A stretch of DNA of 64,000 bases, taken from contig JANWYT010000017.1 of assembly GCA_025055175.1 (NCBI GenBank), positions 28,202 to 92,201 of the forward strand, in the 5' to 3' direction. Positions 44,993-53,589 of this stretch are shown in pieces. Source of the stretch: Anaerolineae bacterium. Lineage in GTDB: Bacteria; Chloroflexota; Anaerolineae; Aggregatilineales; Phototrophicaceae. Within the stretch, counting starts at the first letter, position 1; each line of letters begins with the position of its first letter. The position numbers were made by a program, and so were the translations under genes. Under the pieces are notes generated by a model that worked only from the letters and a program-made list of their open reading frames with translations, was not told where the DNA came from and made no database searches.

Positions 44993-45889
44993 TCACATGC
45001 TCTTGAGCTTCTCAATCAAGCTCAGGACGACTTTCTTCTCTGGAGGCTTCTGAGGACGGGCCTGAGGTTTGCGCTGCGCGACGGACGCAGCAGGCGTCGG
45101 CGCTTTGACGCCGGGGCGCACGGCTTGCGGCTTGACGATCTCCACCAGGCCGGCCTGATTCAGGCTGTAGAGGATACGCTTGATCTCTACCTCCGACATA
45201 TTCAGGACTTTCATGATCTGGCGGATGGTGTTCTTCGGGTTGACGTAAGAGACGACCTTCCACTCATTAACGCTCAGGTGAATACCTTTGAAACGTTCTT
45301 TCGGGTTGTCCGCGAACTCCAACGATGCGTCTAGGTCGTCAATGAATTTGTCCAACTCGCGTTGTTCGGTGATGCGTCTGCCGCCTTCGATGATGACGTT
45401 CTCCAACTCAATCAGCACTGGGATCACGTCGCTGCTGGGTTGCTCGTTGTCATCAAAGCGGAACGGGCCTTCTGTCCAGGTCATCAGCTCGTAGATGATG
45501 TCCTCGGTGTGGCGACGCATCACGTCTAGGATGTCCTGTTGGGTGACGTATTTGGCGCCGATTAAGCGCATAGCCAGGGCCTTGTCTGTGATGTTGCTGG
45601 CGCGCTCGCGCAGCACGCGGGCCTGCTCGTCTGTTAGCTTACCGGCTTTGTTGAGGACGGTGACCAGGCTGTTGTCCCGCTCTAGCATGGCGGCATAGGT
45701 GAGCTTGCCTTTGTTGAAGGCGACTCGTGCGCGCTCTTTGCCAGGGGCCATCTTGTCGTTCTTCATGGCGTCTTTCTCGCCGGTGGGCAGGCCTTCGTAA
45801 ATGGTGAGCATGCCCGTCCTGCGTGAAAGATTGACCAGGTTGAGAAGCTGAGTGGTGCTAAAATCGCGGATGTTTCCCTGCAATGGCAT
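44993..45889 (-). CDS. DUF4388 (PATAN) domain protein with C-terminal winged-helix-like region
   Basis: A 298-residue protein. Residues 1-100 are a DUF4388/PATAN domain (MPLQGNIRDFSTTQLLNLVN, RTGMLTIYEG...), known from proteins tied to bacterial signalling and small GTPases. The middle (about 100-200) is helical. The segment about 200-260 (LSVNEWKVVSYVNPKNTIRQ then MSEVEIKRILYSLNQAGLVE) has winged-helix character. The tail is Pro/Lys/Gln-rich and basic. The start at 45889 follows AAGGGG. It heads the run DUF4388, GTPase, hydrolase, hexapeptide protein. Likely role: adaptor or effector of the GTPase (inference). Confidence 0.82.
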   Translation of the reverse strand: MPLQGNIRDFSTTQLLNLVNLSRRTGMLTIYEGLPTGEKDAMKNDKMAPGKERARVAFNKGKLTYAAMLERDNSLVTVLNKAGKLTDEQARVLRERASNITDKALAMRLIGAKYVTQQDILDVMRRHTEDIIYELMTWTEGPFRFDDNEQPSSDVIPVLIELENVIIEGGRRITEQRELDKFIDDLDASLEFADNPKERFKGIHLSVNEWKVVSYVNPKNTIRQIMKVLNMSEVEIKRILYSLNQAGLVEIVKPQAVRPGVKAPTPAASVAQRKPQARPQKPPEKKVVLSLIEKLKSM

Positions 45890-46096
45890 GGAAAGCCCCT
45901 TAAGATAATTTGGAATGATGCGCCAAGCGGACGACAAGAAAAAGCGCGCAGCACATGTTGATTATAGCCTGATGGTTTAGACACGTCAACTTCAACGCGA
46001 CAATGCCCAGGGCTTGGTTTTGCCCTGAACCAACCCGTGATATACTAGGCCTAGATTTGCTGAATTTGCCAGTTGCTCGTCAGAAAGTCTTCCTCC

Positions 46097-47011
46097 GTGA
46101 AACATCTCCTTGAAGTCGATACCTGGTCGTCGGCGCAGCTCAAACAAACTCTTCATCTGGCTCAAATGCTCAAGTTGGAATGGCAGAGCGGCGGCAATCG
46201 TCCTGTGCTGGCAGGCAAGCTCTTGGGCATGGTCTTCCAGAAGCCATCCCTGCGCACGCGCGTCTCGTTCGAAGTCGCTATGAAGCATCTCGGCGGCGAC
46301 GCCATCTACCTCAGCCCGCAAGAGATTGGCCTGGGGACGCGCGAGAGCATTCCCGACGTGGCCCGCGTCCTCAGCGGCTATGTCCAGGGGATCATGGCTC
46401 GCGTTTATGAGCATGCCCACGTAGAAGAACTGGCGCGCTGGGCCAGTGTGCCGGTCATCAACGGCCTGAGCGATTCGGCTCATCCCTGTCAGGCCCTAGC
46501 AGACATCCTGACCATTGCTGAGACTTTCGGCGAACTCAAGGGCCTGAAGGTTGCTTATATTGGCGATGGCAACAACGTGGCCGCGTCTCTGCTGCTGGCC
46601 TGCGCTCAATTTGGCCTGGATTTCTCCATCGCAACGCCAGTCGGCTACGAGCTACCTGCCCACGTCATCCAAAAGGCGCACGCACTCAACGACCAGATTG
46701 AAATTAAGCAGTGCCACGACGTGCATTTGGCGGCGCAAAGCGCTCATGTGCTGTACACCGACACTTGGATCAGCATGGGCCAAGAAGCCGAAGCCGAACA
46801 GCGTCGCGCTGTTTTCCGGGGGTATCAGATCAACGAACAGCTGCTCAGCCTGGCTCATCGTCGGTGTATTGTGTTGCACTGCCTGCCGGCTCATCGTGGT
46901 GAAGAGATCACCGACTCGGTCGCCGATGGCCCACGATCGGCCATCTTTCAGCAGGCTGAAAATCGCCTGCACGTTCAGAAAGCAATCCTGGTTCAATTGC
47001 TCGTCCATTAG
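46097..47011 (+). CDS. argF: Ornithine carbamoyltransferase
   Basis: A 304-residue enzyme that makes citrulline from ornithine and carbamoyl phosphate in arginine biosynthesis. The carbamoyl-phosphate loop reads KPSLRTRVSFE (Leu in place of the usual Thr in STRTR, a variant I believe occurs in other OTCases). Ornithine motif: YTDTWISMGQE; active-site Cys: LHCLPAHRGEEI; HPCQALADILT is also intact. I choose GTG at 46097 (VKHLLEVD) because it fits the usual N-terminus; TTG at 46073 is possible. It stands alone without other arg genes, divergent from the DUF4388 operon. Confidence 0.92.
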   Translation: MKHLLEVDTWSSAQLKQTLHLAQMLKLEWQSGGNRPVLAGKLLGMVFQKPSLRTRVSFEVAMKHLGGDAIYLSPQEIGLGTRESIPDVARVLSGYVQGIMARVYEHAHVEELARWASVPVINGLSDSAHPCQALADILTIAETFGELKGLKVAYIGDGNNVAASLLLACAQFGLDFSIATPVGYELPAHVIQKAHALNDQIEIKQCHDVHLAAQSAHVLYTDTWISMGQEAEAEQRRAVFRGYQINEQLLSLAHRRCIVLHCLPAHRGEEITDSVADGPRSAIFQQAENRLHVQKAILVQLLVH

Positions 47012-47026
47012 TTAGTCTGTAGACGG

Positions 47027-49285
47027 ATGGCCGCCATGAGTGCAGACTTCAGACGCCTGGTGGAAGAAGGCGACAACGCCGCCTGGAACAAAGATTGGCG
47101 TACCGCAATTGAGCGCTACGCTCAGGCGCTCAAGCTCGTCCCCGATGATCCAGAAGTCCACATTAGTTTGGGTCTGGCTCTCATCAGCAGCCAGCAGCTA
47201 GAGCGTGCGCTGGCAGTCTTCAAACGTGCCACAGAACTAGCGCCCGACGACCCTGTGCCACTAGAGAGCTGCGCCGATGTGCTGGAACGCATGGGTCAGT
47301 TGAAAGAAGCAGCACAAAACTACGTCAAGGTGGCCGATATTTATCTGGCCCAGCGCGATTTTGACCGCGCCATCGGCAACTGGGAGCGCGCTACTCAGCT
47401 GACGCCTGGCTTGACGGCCATCCATGCTCGCCTGGCGCAGGCTTACGAGCGCATTGGCCAGAACAGTCGCGCAGTGCGCGAATATCTGACGCTAGCCTTC
47501 AACTTCCGTCGCCAAAACGAAACTGACAAAGCCATTCGTGCCGTCGAACGCGCTCTCAAGCTAGACAAAAACAACGCTCAAGCCCTCAACGCTCTGCGCG
47601 CCTTGCAAGCTGGCGGAGAAGTCGTCTTGCCGCAGGAAGAGGCGCGCAAACGTCCTGAACCCAAAAAGTCACAGGCCGAAGCTGATCTCTTCCTGGACTC
47701 CAGCTTCGGTGCTGCTGCCCAGGATGAGGGCCGCACCGACGATGAACGCGGCCCCATCGGCAAAGCCGTTGACGAAGCGCTGGAGACTCTGGCAGCCTAC
47801 GTCGTTGAAGCTGGCTTGGATATGAGCGCGATGGCAGTCTTGCAAGCGATGGAGATGCAACGCCAGGGCCAGATCGACAAAGCTATCGCAGCCTATCAAC
47901 AGGCGCTCCAGATGGGCCTACGGCATCCAGCGCTCCAGCTTAATTTAGGGGCGCTGCTGGTAGAGGCTGACCGTCCTAAAGAGGCAATTCGTCCGCTAGG
48001 TGAGGCGATGAGCCTCAAAGAAGCGACATCGGGCGCGCTGCACGGCATGGCGCTAGCCTATCTGCACATGGGAGAACTTCTCAAAGCGGCGCGTACCTTC
48101 ATCCAGTGTCTCAAGGCTATCGATCTGAGCGCAGGTCTGAGCGGGCAAGAAGCGCAAGAAGCGGCCCTCGTCTACGACAACCTGGCCTCTGTGCTGGAGG
48201 GCCGTAACCAAGAAGCCCTCAACGCCATCAACGACCGCTTCGTCCAGCTCCTCGGCAGCGCTGATTGGCGCAGGCGCGTTCCGGAGATGCGTCGCCAGCT
48301 TCATGAGCGCCGTCACGATGAAGGCGACCAGGGCATGATCGATTTCTTGGTGGCCCGTGTCAGCGAAGATCAGGCCGTCTCCATCGTCTTGATTGACCGC
48401 TACATTCATCAGGGTCTGTACACCCTGGCGATGGATGAAGCTCAGCGCGCCATCGAACAAGCGCCTTTCTATTTGCCGCTGCACGTGCGCATGGCGGAGA
48501 TTATGATGAAAGAAGGGCGCATTCGACCTGCTATCAATAAGTATGCCATCATTGCGCGCTCCTACATGGTGCGCGACGAAGTCGATCGCGCTGCGTCTAT
48601 CCTCTTTGAAGTGCTGGAGATGGCCCCGCTAGACGTGGACATTCGCACCACGTTGATCGAACTGCTGGAGAGCGAGAATCGCTTCACTGAAGCGCTCGAT
48701 CAGGTGATTGAACTGGCTTTGACCTATCAGCAACTCGGCGATTTTGAGAAGAGCATGCAAACTCTGGGCGCAGCGGATCGCTTGGCGCGCCGCATTGGCG
48801 CTCCTACCGAGAAGCTGGTGGAGATCAAGCACGCTCTGGCCGATATTCACCAAATGCGCCTGAATACGCGCATGGCTCAAAAGGTCTACGATGAAATCCT
48901 GGAGATCGCTCCACAAGATGAGAAGGCCTTGCGCCAGCAGATCGACATTTTGTATGGCCAGGGCAATCAGGTCGAGGCGGTCAAGCGCCTAGACGCCTTG
49001 TTGGGGATTTACGCCAAGAAAGGCATGGTCACGCGCATTACGCAGCTTCTGGAGCAGCTCGTCAACACCTACCAGAAAGATACGGCGCTGCGCGCGCGCC
49101 TGGCTAGCATTTACAAGCGCCTGGGCCAAGTCCAAAAGGCTGTCGAGCAGCTCGATGCACTGGGTGAGCTACAGCTGGACGCCGGTCTGAACAAAGATGC
49201 TGCCAACACCATCCGTCAAATCATCGCCATGAAACCAGAGCGGGTCGAAGAATACATTCGTCTCTTGCAGCAGCTTAACGCCTGA
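47027..49285 (+). CDS. Large tetratricopeptide-repeat protein
   Basis: A 752-residue cytoplasmic protein of stacked TPR units, clearest at 15-220 (NKDWRTAIERYAQALKLVPD, ERALAVFKRATELAPDDP, FDRAIGNWERATQLTPG) and again at about 270-345 and 480-740. A low-complexity charged linker (about 205-245) separates the two blocks. No catalytic domain and no signal peptide are seen. It is a scaffold protein of unknown partner. It follows argF by 15 bp and precedes cdaA by 78 bp. ATG at 47036 (MSADFRRL) is an alternative start. Confidence 0.88.
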   Translation: MAAMSADFRRLVEEGDNAAWNKDWRTAIERYAQALKLVPDDPEVHISLGLALISSQQLERALAVFKRATELAPDDPVPLESCADVLERMGQLKEAAQNYVKVADIYLAQRDFDRAIGNWERATQLTPGLTAIHARLAQAYERIGQNSRAVREYLTLAFNFRRQNETDKAIRAVERALKLDKNNAQALNALRALQAGGEVVLPQEEARKRPEPKKSQAEADLFLDSSFGAAAQDEGRTDDERGPIGKAVDEALETLAAYVVEAGLDMSAMAVLQAMEMQRQGQIDKAIAAYQQALQMGLRHPALQLNLGALLVEADRPKEAIRPLGEAMSLKEATSGALHGMALAYLHMGELLKAARTFIQCLKAIDLSAGLSGQEAQEAALVYDNLASVLEGRNQEALNAINDRFVQLLGSADWRRRVPEMRRQLHERRHDEGDQGMIDFLVARVSEDQAVSIVLIDRYIHQGLYTLAMDEAQRAIEQAPFYLPLHVRMAEIMMKEGRIRPAINKYAIIARSYMVRDEVDRAASILFEVLEMAPLDVDIRTTLIELLESENRFTEALDQVIELALTYQQLGDFEKSMQTLGAADRLARRIGAPTEKLVEIKHALADIHQMRLNTRMAQKVYDEILEIAPQDEKALRQQIDILYGQGNQVEAVKRLDALLGIYAKKGMVTRITQLLEQLVNTYQKDTALRARLASIYKRLGQVQKAVEQLDALGELQLDAGLNKDAANTIRQIIAMKPERVEEYIRLLQQLNA

Positions 49286-49363
49286 GGCCGAGAAGATGAG
49301 AGCTTCTAGGTGATGGCGCGTATATTCATCTGAGGGTTATTTTCACGTTGGACAGGGGGCCGC

Positions 49364-50236
49364 GTGCAAGAACTGCTGTGGATTTTAGGAAGTTTCACAC
49401 TGCGCGATGCCCTAGATGTGACGCTAGTCGCCCTCCTCATCTTTGCGATTATGCTGGTGCTGCGCGGCTCGTTGGCGCTTTCGCTAGCGCGCGCTGGCTT
49501 CTTGGTGGTGGGACTGTTGCTAGTGGCCAGTATCTTCGGTTTTCAGGCTCTCAATTGGCTCATCACCAATGCGGTGGTGGTGCTGGGTTTGGCTGTGCCA
49601 GTCATCTTTCAACCAGAGCTGCGCCGCGCCCTAGAGCGCATGGGACGGGGCGGTTGGTTTGTGCGCACCGCTCCCAACAACGACCGCGACTTGGTGATCC
49701 AGGAAGTCGTACGGGCAGCGGAACGCCTGGCTGAGCGGCGTCATGGGGCGCTGATCGTGCTGGCGCGCGCTTCGGCGCTGGATGAATACATCTCGACTGG
49801 CGTTCGCCTGAATAGCGTTGTGCGCGCTGAACTACTGCTGACGATCTTCTGGCCTAAGACGGAACTACACGATGGCGCAGTCATCGTCGATCAAAGCGCA
49901 CACCTGGCCTCGGCGGCCTGCGTGCTGCCCCTGAGCGCCAGCCGCAACCTTCCCAATCCCAAGATGGGGACGCGCCATCGCGCTGCTCTGGGGATCAGCG
50001 AAGTGTCGGACGCAATTTGTGTCGTGGTCAGCGAGGAGACAGGACGCATCAGTATTGCCCACGACAGCAAGATGACGACGCGCTTAGACGCCGAGCGCCT
50101 GCGCGGTATACTGCAGGTCTTGTATGGCCTCAAGCCTGCGGCTCGGCAGCCTTTGACGCTGGACGGCCTGCGCGGCTGGGTCGAAGCCCGTCTGGCTCAA
50201 TGGATGCCAGTTCACCAGCAGCGAGGAAAGGCCTGA
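49364..50236 (+). CDS. cdaA: Diadenylate cyclase CdaA (c-di-AMP synthase)
   Basis: A 290-residue membrane-bound DAC-domain enzyme that condenses two ATP into c-di-AMP. Three N-terminal helices (about 20-80) precede the DAC domain, which carries the DGA motif (Asp170-Ala172, in ELHDGAVIV) and the RHR motif (Arg204-Arg206, in GTRHRAALG), both complete. The start is GTG at 49364 with AGGGGG 5 bp upstream. The next gene encodes its usual regulator CdaR, 3 bp downstream. The C-terminus has about 35 extra residues beyond the DAC core. Confidence 0.95.
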   Translation: MQELLWILGSFTLRDALDVTLVALLIFAIMLVLRGSLALSLARAGFLVVGLLLVASIFGFQALNWLITNAVVVLGLAVPVIFQPELRRALERMGRGGWFVRTAPNNDRDLVIQEVVRAAERLAERRHGALIVLARASALDEYISTGVRLNSVVRAELLLTIFWPKTELHDGAVIVDQSAHLASAACVLPLSASRNLPNPKMGTRHRAALGISEVSDAICVVVSEETGRISIAHDSKMTTRLDAERLRGILQVLYGLKPAARQPLTLDGLRGWVEARLAQWMPVHQQRGKA

Positions 50237-50239
50237 GCC

Positions 50240-51490
50240 GTGCCTGATCGTCCTCGTATGGCCTGGCGCGCTTACCTGCTGCGCTTCATCACTGCTTGGT
50301 TTCTGGCCTTGCTCATCTGGGTGCTGGCTGTCAACCAGACTAATCCAGTGACGGTGCGTATCTTCAACAATATCCCCGTGCAGTACGAGGTAGACGAAGG
50401 CTTCAGCCTGGGTAGTCCGCCGTTGAACGCGGTGCGCGTCCTAGTGCGCGCGCAGCAGTCGGTCATCAACCTCATCAGCAGCGAAGATGTCGTCGTGCGC
50501 GCCGACTTTCGGCGACGAGCCGAAGGTGCGCACACTGTCCCCCTCCAAGTCACGATCAACCGCGCGGGCGCGCTGGGCGATAGCCAGCCTACGCAGGTCA
50601 CAGCCAATCTGCAGGCTATCATCAGTCAGCAGAAGCCAATCGAGCTGGTAGCGCTGGGCGATGTGCCGACAGATTACGACTATGATCTGCTGCGGCCTGA
50701 AGCGCTGCAAGCGCGCGTCATTGGCCCTAGCGAACGAGTGAACCAGGTGGCGCTGGTGCGCGGCGAAGTCGATTTGCGCGAACGGCGCGCGCCCTTTGAA
50801 GCCAACGTCACCCTGCTGGCTCTAGATGCCAACGGCAAGCGAGTCAACGATGTGAAAGTTGATCCAGAGACGACGCGCGTGCAAGTGAACGTGGTTGCTC
50901 GCGACGATGTGCGCCAGGTGGCGGTGCGTCCCAATATCCAGTTACAGACTCTTAGTCCTGGCTATGTGTTGTCCTCGTTCAGCTATACGCCGCAGTTCGT
51001 CTATCTCAGCGGTGCGCCGTCGGCCCTAGCAGCCCTCGGCTCAACGGTGGAGACGCAACCGATCAGTCTGGCTGGACGGCAGGGCAGCTACGAAGCCAGC
51101 GTCGGCCTGATCTTGCCGCCTGATGTCCTAGTCTTGGGCGAGACGCGCACAATTCAACTGTCTATTGGCATCGAAGCGCAGATGGCGACGCGCCAATTCG
51201 ACAACATTCCGCTCAGCCTGGTGGGGCTAGGACGCGGCCTGTTCGCCGAAGTTTCACCGGAGCAAATCAGCGTCGTCCTCAGTGGGCCAAGCGTGCTAGT
51301 GGACAGCCTAAAGGCAGAAGACCTGCGCGCCGTCGTCGATCTGACCAGCGCCAAGCTGGGCAACCAAGAGATTGTGCCGCGCTTGGACATTGGTCAGGAT
51401 GACGTGGATTTGCCCAATTTCACCCTATTGCCGCCCTTCGTGACGGTGGTCGTCAGCCAAGAGGCCACCGCCACGCCGTCGCGGCCTTGA
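50240..51490 (+). CDS. cdaR: YbbR-domain protein, CdaA regulator
   Basis: A 416-residue protein with an N-terminal anchor helix (LRFITAWFLALLIWVLAVNQ) and four extracytoplasmic YbbR-like beta domains of about 80-90 residues (e.g. NIPVQYEVDEGFSLG, LVALGDVPTDYDYD, VRPNIQLQTLSPGYVL, NIPLSLVGLGRGLF). In Firmicutes CdaR binds CdaA and adjusts its activity, and the cdaA-cdaR order is the same here. GlmM, often third in that operon, is not present. The start is GTG 3 bp after the cdaA stop. It converges with the lipoprotein gene, 2 bp apart. Confidence 0.9.
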   Translation: MPDRPRMAWRAYLLRFITAWFLALLIWVLAVNQTNPVTVRIFNNIPVQYEVDEGFSLGSPPLNAVRVLVRAQQSVINLISSEDVVVRADFRRRAEGAHTVPLQVTINRAGALGDSQPTQVTANLQAIISQQKPIELVALGDVPTDYDYDLLRPEALQARVIGPSERVNQVALVRGEVDLRERRAPFEANVTLLALDANGKRVNDVKVDPETTRVQVNVVARDDVRQVAVRPNIQLQTLSPGYVLSSFSYTPQFVYLSGAPSALAALGSTVETQPISLAGRQGSYEASVGLILPPDVLVLGETRTIQLSIGIEAQMATRQFDNIPLSLVGLGRGLFAEVSPEQISVVLSGPSVLVDSLKAEDLRAVVDLTSAKLGNQEIVPRLDIGQDDVDLPNFTLLPPFVTVVVSQEATATPSRP

Positions 51491-51492
51491 AT

Positions 51493-52641
51493 TCAGGGCG
51501 TCACAGTGACGTTAATGATGCCGATGTTGTTCACCTCGCTCACCTCTGGGACGAGGTTAGAAGGATCAGCTTCGGCTTGCAGGACGTAATTGCCTGGCCC
51601 ACTGAAGGTGACGGGGCGCACCAGGGTGATACTTTGTCCCTGGAACAGTTCGCCCACTGTCCCCAAGTCGATCGGCGCGCCGCTGTTGACGCGCAGCACA
51701 GCGTTGAAGCCGCGCGCTGGCCCCAGGCCCATATTGGTGATGGTGACAGAGTAGTTTTGGGTGACGCTGGCAGCTCCGCCCAGTGCAATGCTGGAAGGCC
51801 CTGTAATGCTGGTGATGATGAGGTCGGGGCGTGGCAGCGGCGACGGGGTGGGGCTAGGTGGCGCCGTCACGACCACTGTTACGATGATCGGCGTATTGGT
51901 GACAGGCTGAGGTGTGGGCGTTGGCGTAGCCCCTTCGATCGGGACTGTGCCGCAGTTGCCGTAGAGCGTCGTCAAAGCGGCGCTCACCCAGCCGAATTGA
52001 TTGTTGAAGTTGACGCGCCACCAGCTGTTGTCGGCCAGACGGCCTACAATCGGCACGAGGCTGAACTGTGGCATGACAGTGATGATGTTGCCAGGGTCAA
52101 TCCGTGGAGCTGAGCGCAGATTGGCGGCGTTGTTGACCAGCGCACGGCAGACGCCATCGTTCGGGATGGGTGGCAGGCTGGGTTGGGTGGGGCGCTGAGC
52201 GGGCAGCGGCGTGTTGGTGGCCACGTTGCCAATCCGCAGCGTCAACTCGGCAGGATCGCTGGCTACAGCGCCGCGATAGGCTAGCACACGCACGATCTGG
52301 TCGCCGCTGACGCGCGGCACAAAGTCCAGCACCGCCGACAGGGTGCGGTCGCCGTTGATGTTTTGCGAGGTGACAGTGCGCACCAGCACATCGTTGACGA
52401 AGAGTTGCACGCGCGTCACGCCAACGTCGTCGCTGGCGACGACGCTCAGAGGTATCGTTTGGTTGACGGGGAACTGCGCGCCGTTGGCGGGTGACTGGAT
52501 GATGACACTAGGTCTGCTGGCGCTGGCAGGTGCTGTGCTAGTGGGCGGGACGGGAGTTGGCGCAGGCGCGCCTAGATTGCAGGCCATGCCCAGCGCGGCC
52601 AACCAGGCCAGGAGGGCGATACTGCGGGCGTGATGGCGCAT
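51493..52641 (-). CDS. Lipoprotein with Ig-like, SH3-like and CARDB domains
   Basis: A 382-residue exported lipoprotein. Lipobox LGMAC puts the lipidated Cys at residue 21. Then a Pro/Thr linker, an Ig-like domain at about 45-140 (VIIQSPANGAQFPVNQ), a bacterial SH3 domain at about 165-225 (ANLRSAPRIDPGNIITVMPQ, WWRVNFNNQFGWVS), another Pro/Thr-rich linker and a CARDB-like domain at 275-382 ending VSEVNNIGIINVTVTP. All are adhesion or cell-wall-binding modules; no enzyme is present. The start at 52641 gives the proper signal peptide. The 3' end nearly touches cdaR. Confidence 0.85.
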   Translation of the reverse strand: MRHHARSIALLAWLAALGMACNLGAPAPTPVPPTSTAPASASRPSVIIQSPANGAQFPVNQTIPLSVVASDDVGVTRVQLFVNDVLVRTVTSQNINGDRTLSAVLDFVPRVSGDQIVRVLAYRGAVASDPAELTLRIGNVATNTPLPAQRPTQPSLPPIPNDGVCRALVNNAANLRSAPRIDPGNIITVMPQFSLVPIVGRLADNSWWRVNFNNQFGWVSAALTTLYGNCGTVPIEGATPTPTPQPVTNTPIIVTVVVTAPPSPTPSPLPRPDLIITSITGPSSIALGGAASVTQNYSVTITNMGLGPARGFNAVLRVNSGAPIDLGTVGELFQGQSITLVRPVTFSGPGNYVLQAEADPSNLVPEVSEVNNIGIINVTVTP

Positions 52642-52763
52642 GGTGGCGTTCACTTTCGTTTGTGGATAGCTGCTGCTCAATTATTATAGCGCACGCAGAC
52701 GAGGGAAGCCCCCTTTCCTGTGCAAGAGTCGTCTACAAAGCTTTGATGATCTCTGATGGATTT

Positions 52764-52791
52764 TTGACGCAAAGACGACGAAGCGTTTACA
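52764..52791 (+). promoter_or_regulatory. Possible hsp20 promoter
   Basis: TTGACG (52764-52769) and TTTACA (52786-52791) with a 16-bp spacer, 75 bp before the Hsp20 start. No CIRCE or HAIR heat-shock operator was seen nearby. Confidence 0.35.
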
Positions 52792-52865
52792 CAGTGCGTC
52801 TATATTGAGGACGTAAATCAATAAGGAAATCGTTCGAGAGCAAGTCAAGTTCAAGGAGGTCTACC

Positions 52866-53282
52866 ATGTTGATCCGTCGCAACACCAATCCCTGGTTCCG
52901 TATGATGGATGCTTTGATGGAAGGTCTGACCACTGAGCCTGCGCCCCGCGACAACATGATGGCTCTGGATGTTCGTGAAGACGACACTACCTACACCATC
53001 ATGGCTGCTGTCCCCGGCGTCAAGCAGGAAGACATCAACGTTCAGCTCCACGACGGCGTGCTGAGCATCGAAGCTGAGATCAAGAGCGAGACCACCCGCG
53101 AGAACGAACGCACCCTAGTGCAAGAACGTCGCTATGGCCGCTTCGCTCGCAGCCTGCGCCTGCCCAACGACGTGGACGGCGACAACATTCAGGCCCGTTA
53201 TCAGGATGGCGTCCTGACCCTGACGCTGCCGAAGGTGGCCCAGGCTCAGCCTCGCAAGATCGCCATCAACAGCAACAACTAA
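52866..53282 (+). CDS. hsp20: Small heat-shock protein Hsp20
   Basis: A 138-residue alpha-crystallin-type holdase chaperone. The ACD runs from about 35 to 130: MALDVREDDTTYTIMAAVPG, the ILSIEAE-like strand, RYGRFARSLRLPNDVDGDNI and YQDGVLTLTLPKVA. The C-terminal anchoring motif appears as RKIAIN rather than the typical IxI with Pro. A textbook AAGGAGGT site is 8 bases upstream. Single gene; a hairpin follows. Confidence 0.95.
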   Translation: MLIRRNTNPWFRMMDALMEGLTTEPAPRDNMMALDVREDDTTYTIMAAVPGVKQEDINVQLHDGVLSIEAEIKSETTRENERTLVQERRYGRFARSLRLPNDVDGDNIQARYQDGVLTLTLPKVAQAQPRKIAINSNN

Positions 53283-53292
53283 GCACTGCACT

Positions 53293-53321
53293 GAGGGGGA
53301 TGGCCGAAGGGCCGCCCCCTC
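53293..53321 (+). terminator. Hairpin after hsp20
   Basis: GAGGGGG (53293-53299) pairs with CCCCCTC (53315-53321), with an inner GGCC/GGCC helix and a 4-base loop. It starts 10 bp after the stop codon. The following bases are not T-rich. Confidence 0.65.
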
Positions 53322-53341
53322 GTGATTCTCAAAACTCTCGC

Positions 53342-53370
53342 TTACCAAATTCCCCGATAGCATGTATAAT
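53342..53370 (+). promoter_or_regulatory. Promoter of the DEAD-box helicase gene with a long leader
   Basis: TTACCA (53342-53347) and a perfect TATAAT (53365-53370) separated by 17 bp. Transcription from here would leave a leader of about 210 bases before the ATG at 53590, which contains small hairpins such as ACGGG/CCCGT (53538-53553). Confidence 0.5.
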
Positions 53371-53589
53371 CACACGGTAGCTTCACACCTCTGTTATTGC
53401 CCCCCAATCAGCTCACCTATCGTTTTCAGCATTCACGCCCATCCGCTGGCTGCCTGACTGCTTGGCGACTGTTCCTCGCTGGTGTTTGTGGGGCGGTTAC
53501 GCCGCGCAGCGCCATCCCGCTGGCCCGCGCTAGGCTCACGGGGTGAATCCCGTCTACAAGTCTCAACACTGCACCAGGAGTCTGCCTTC

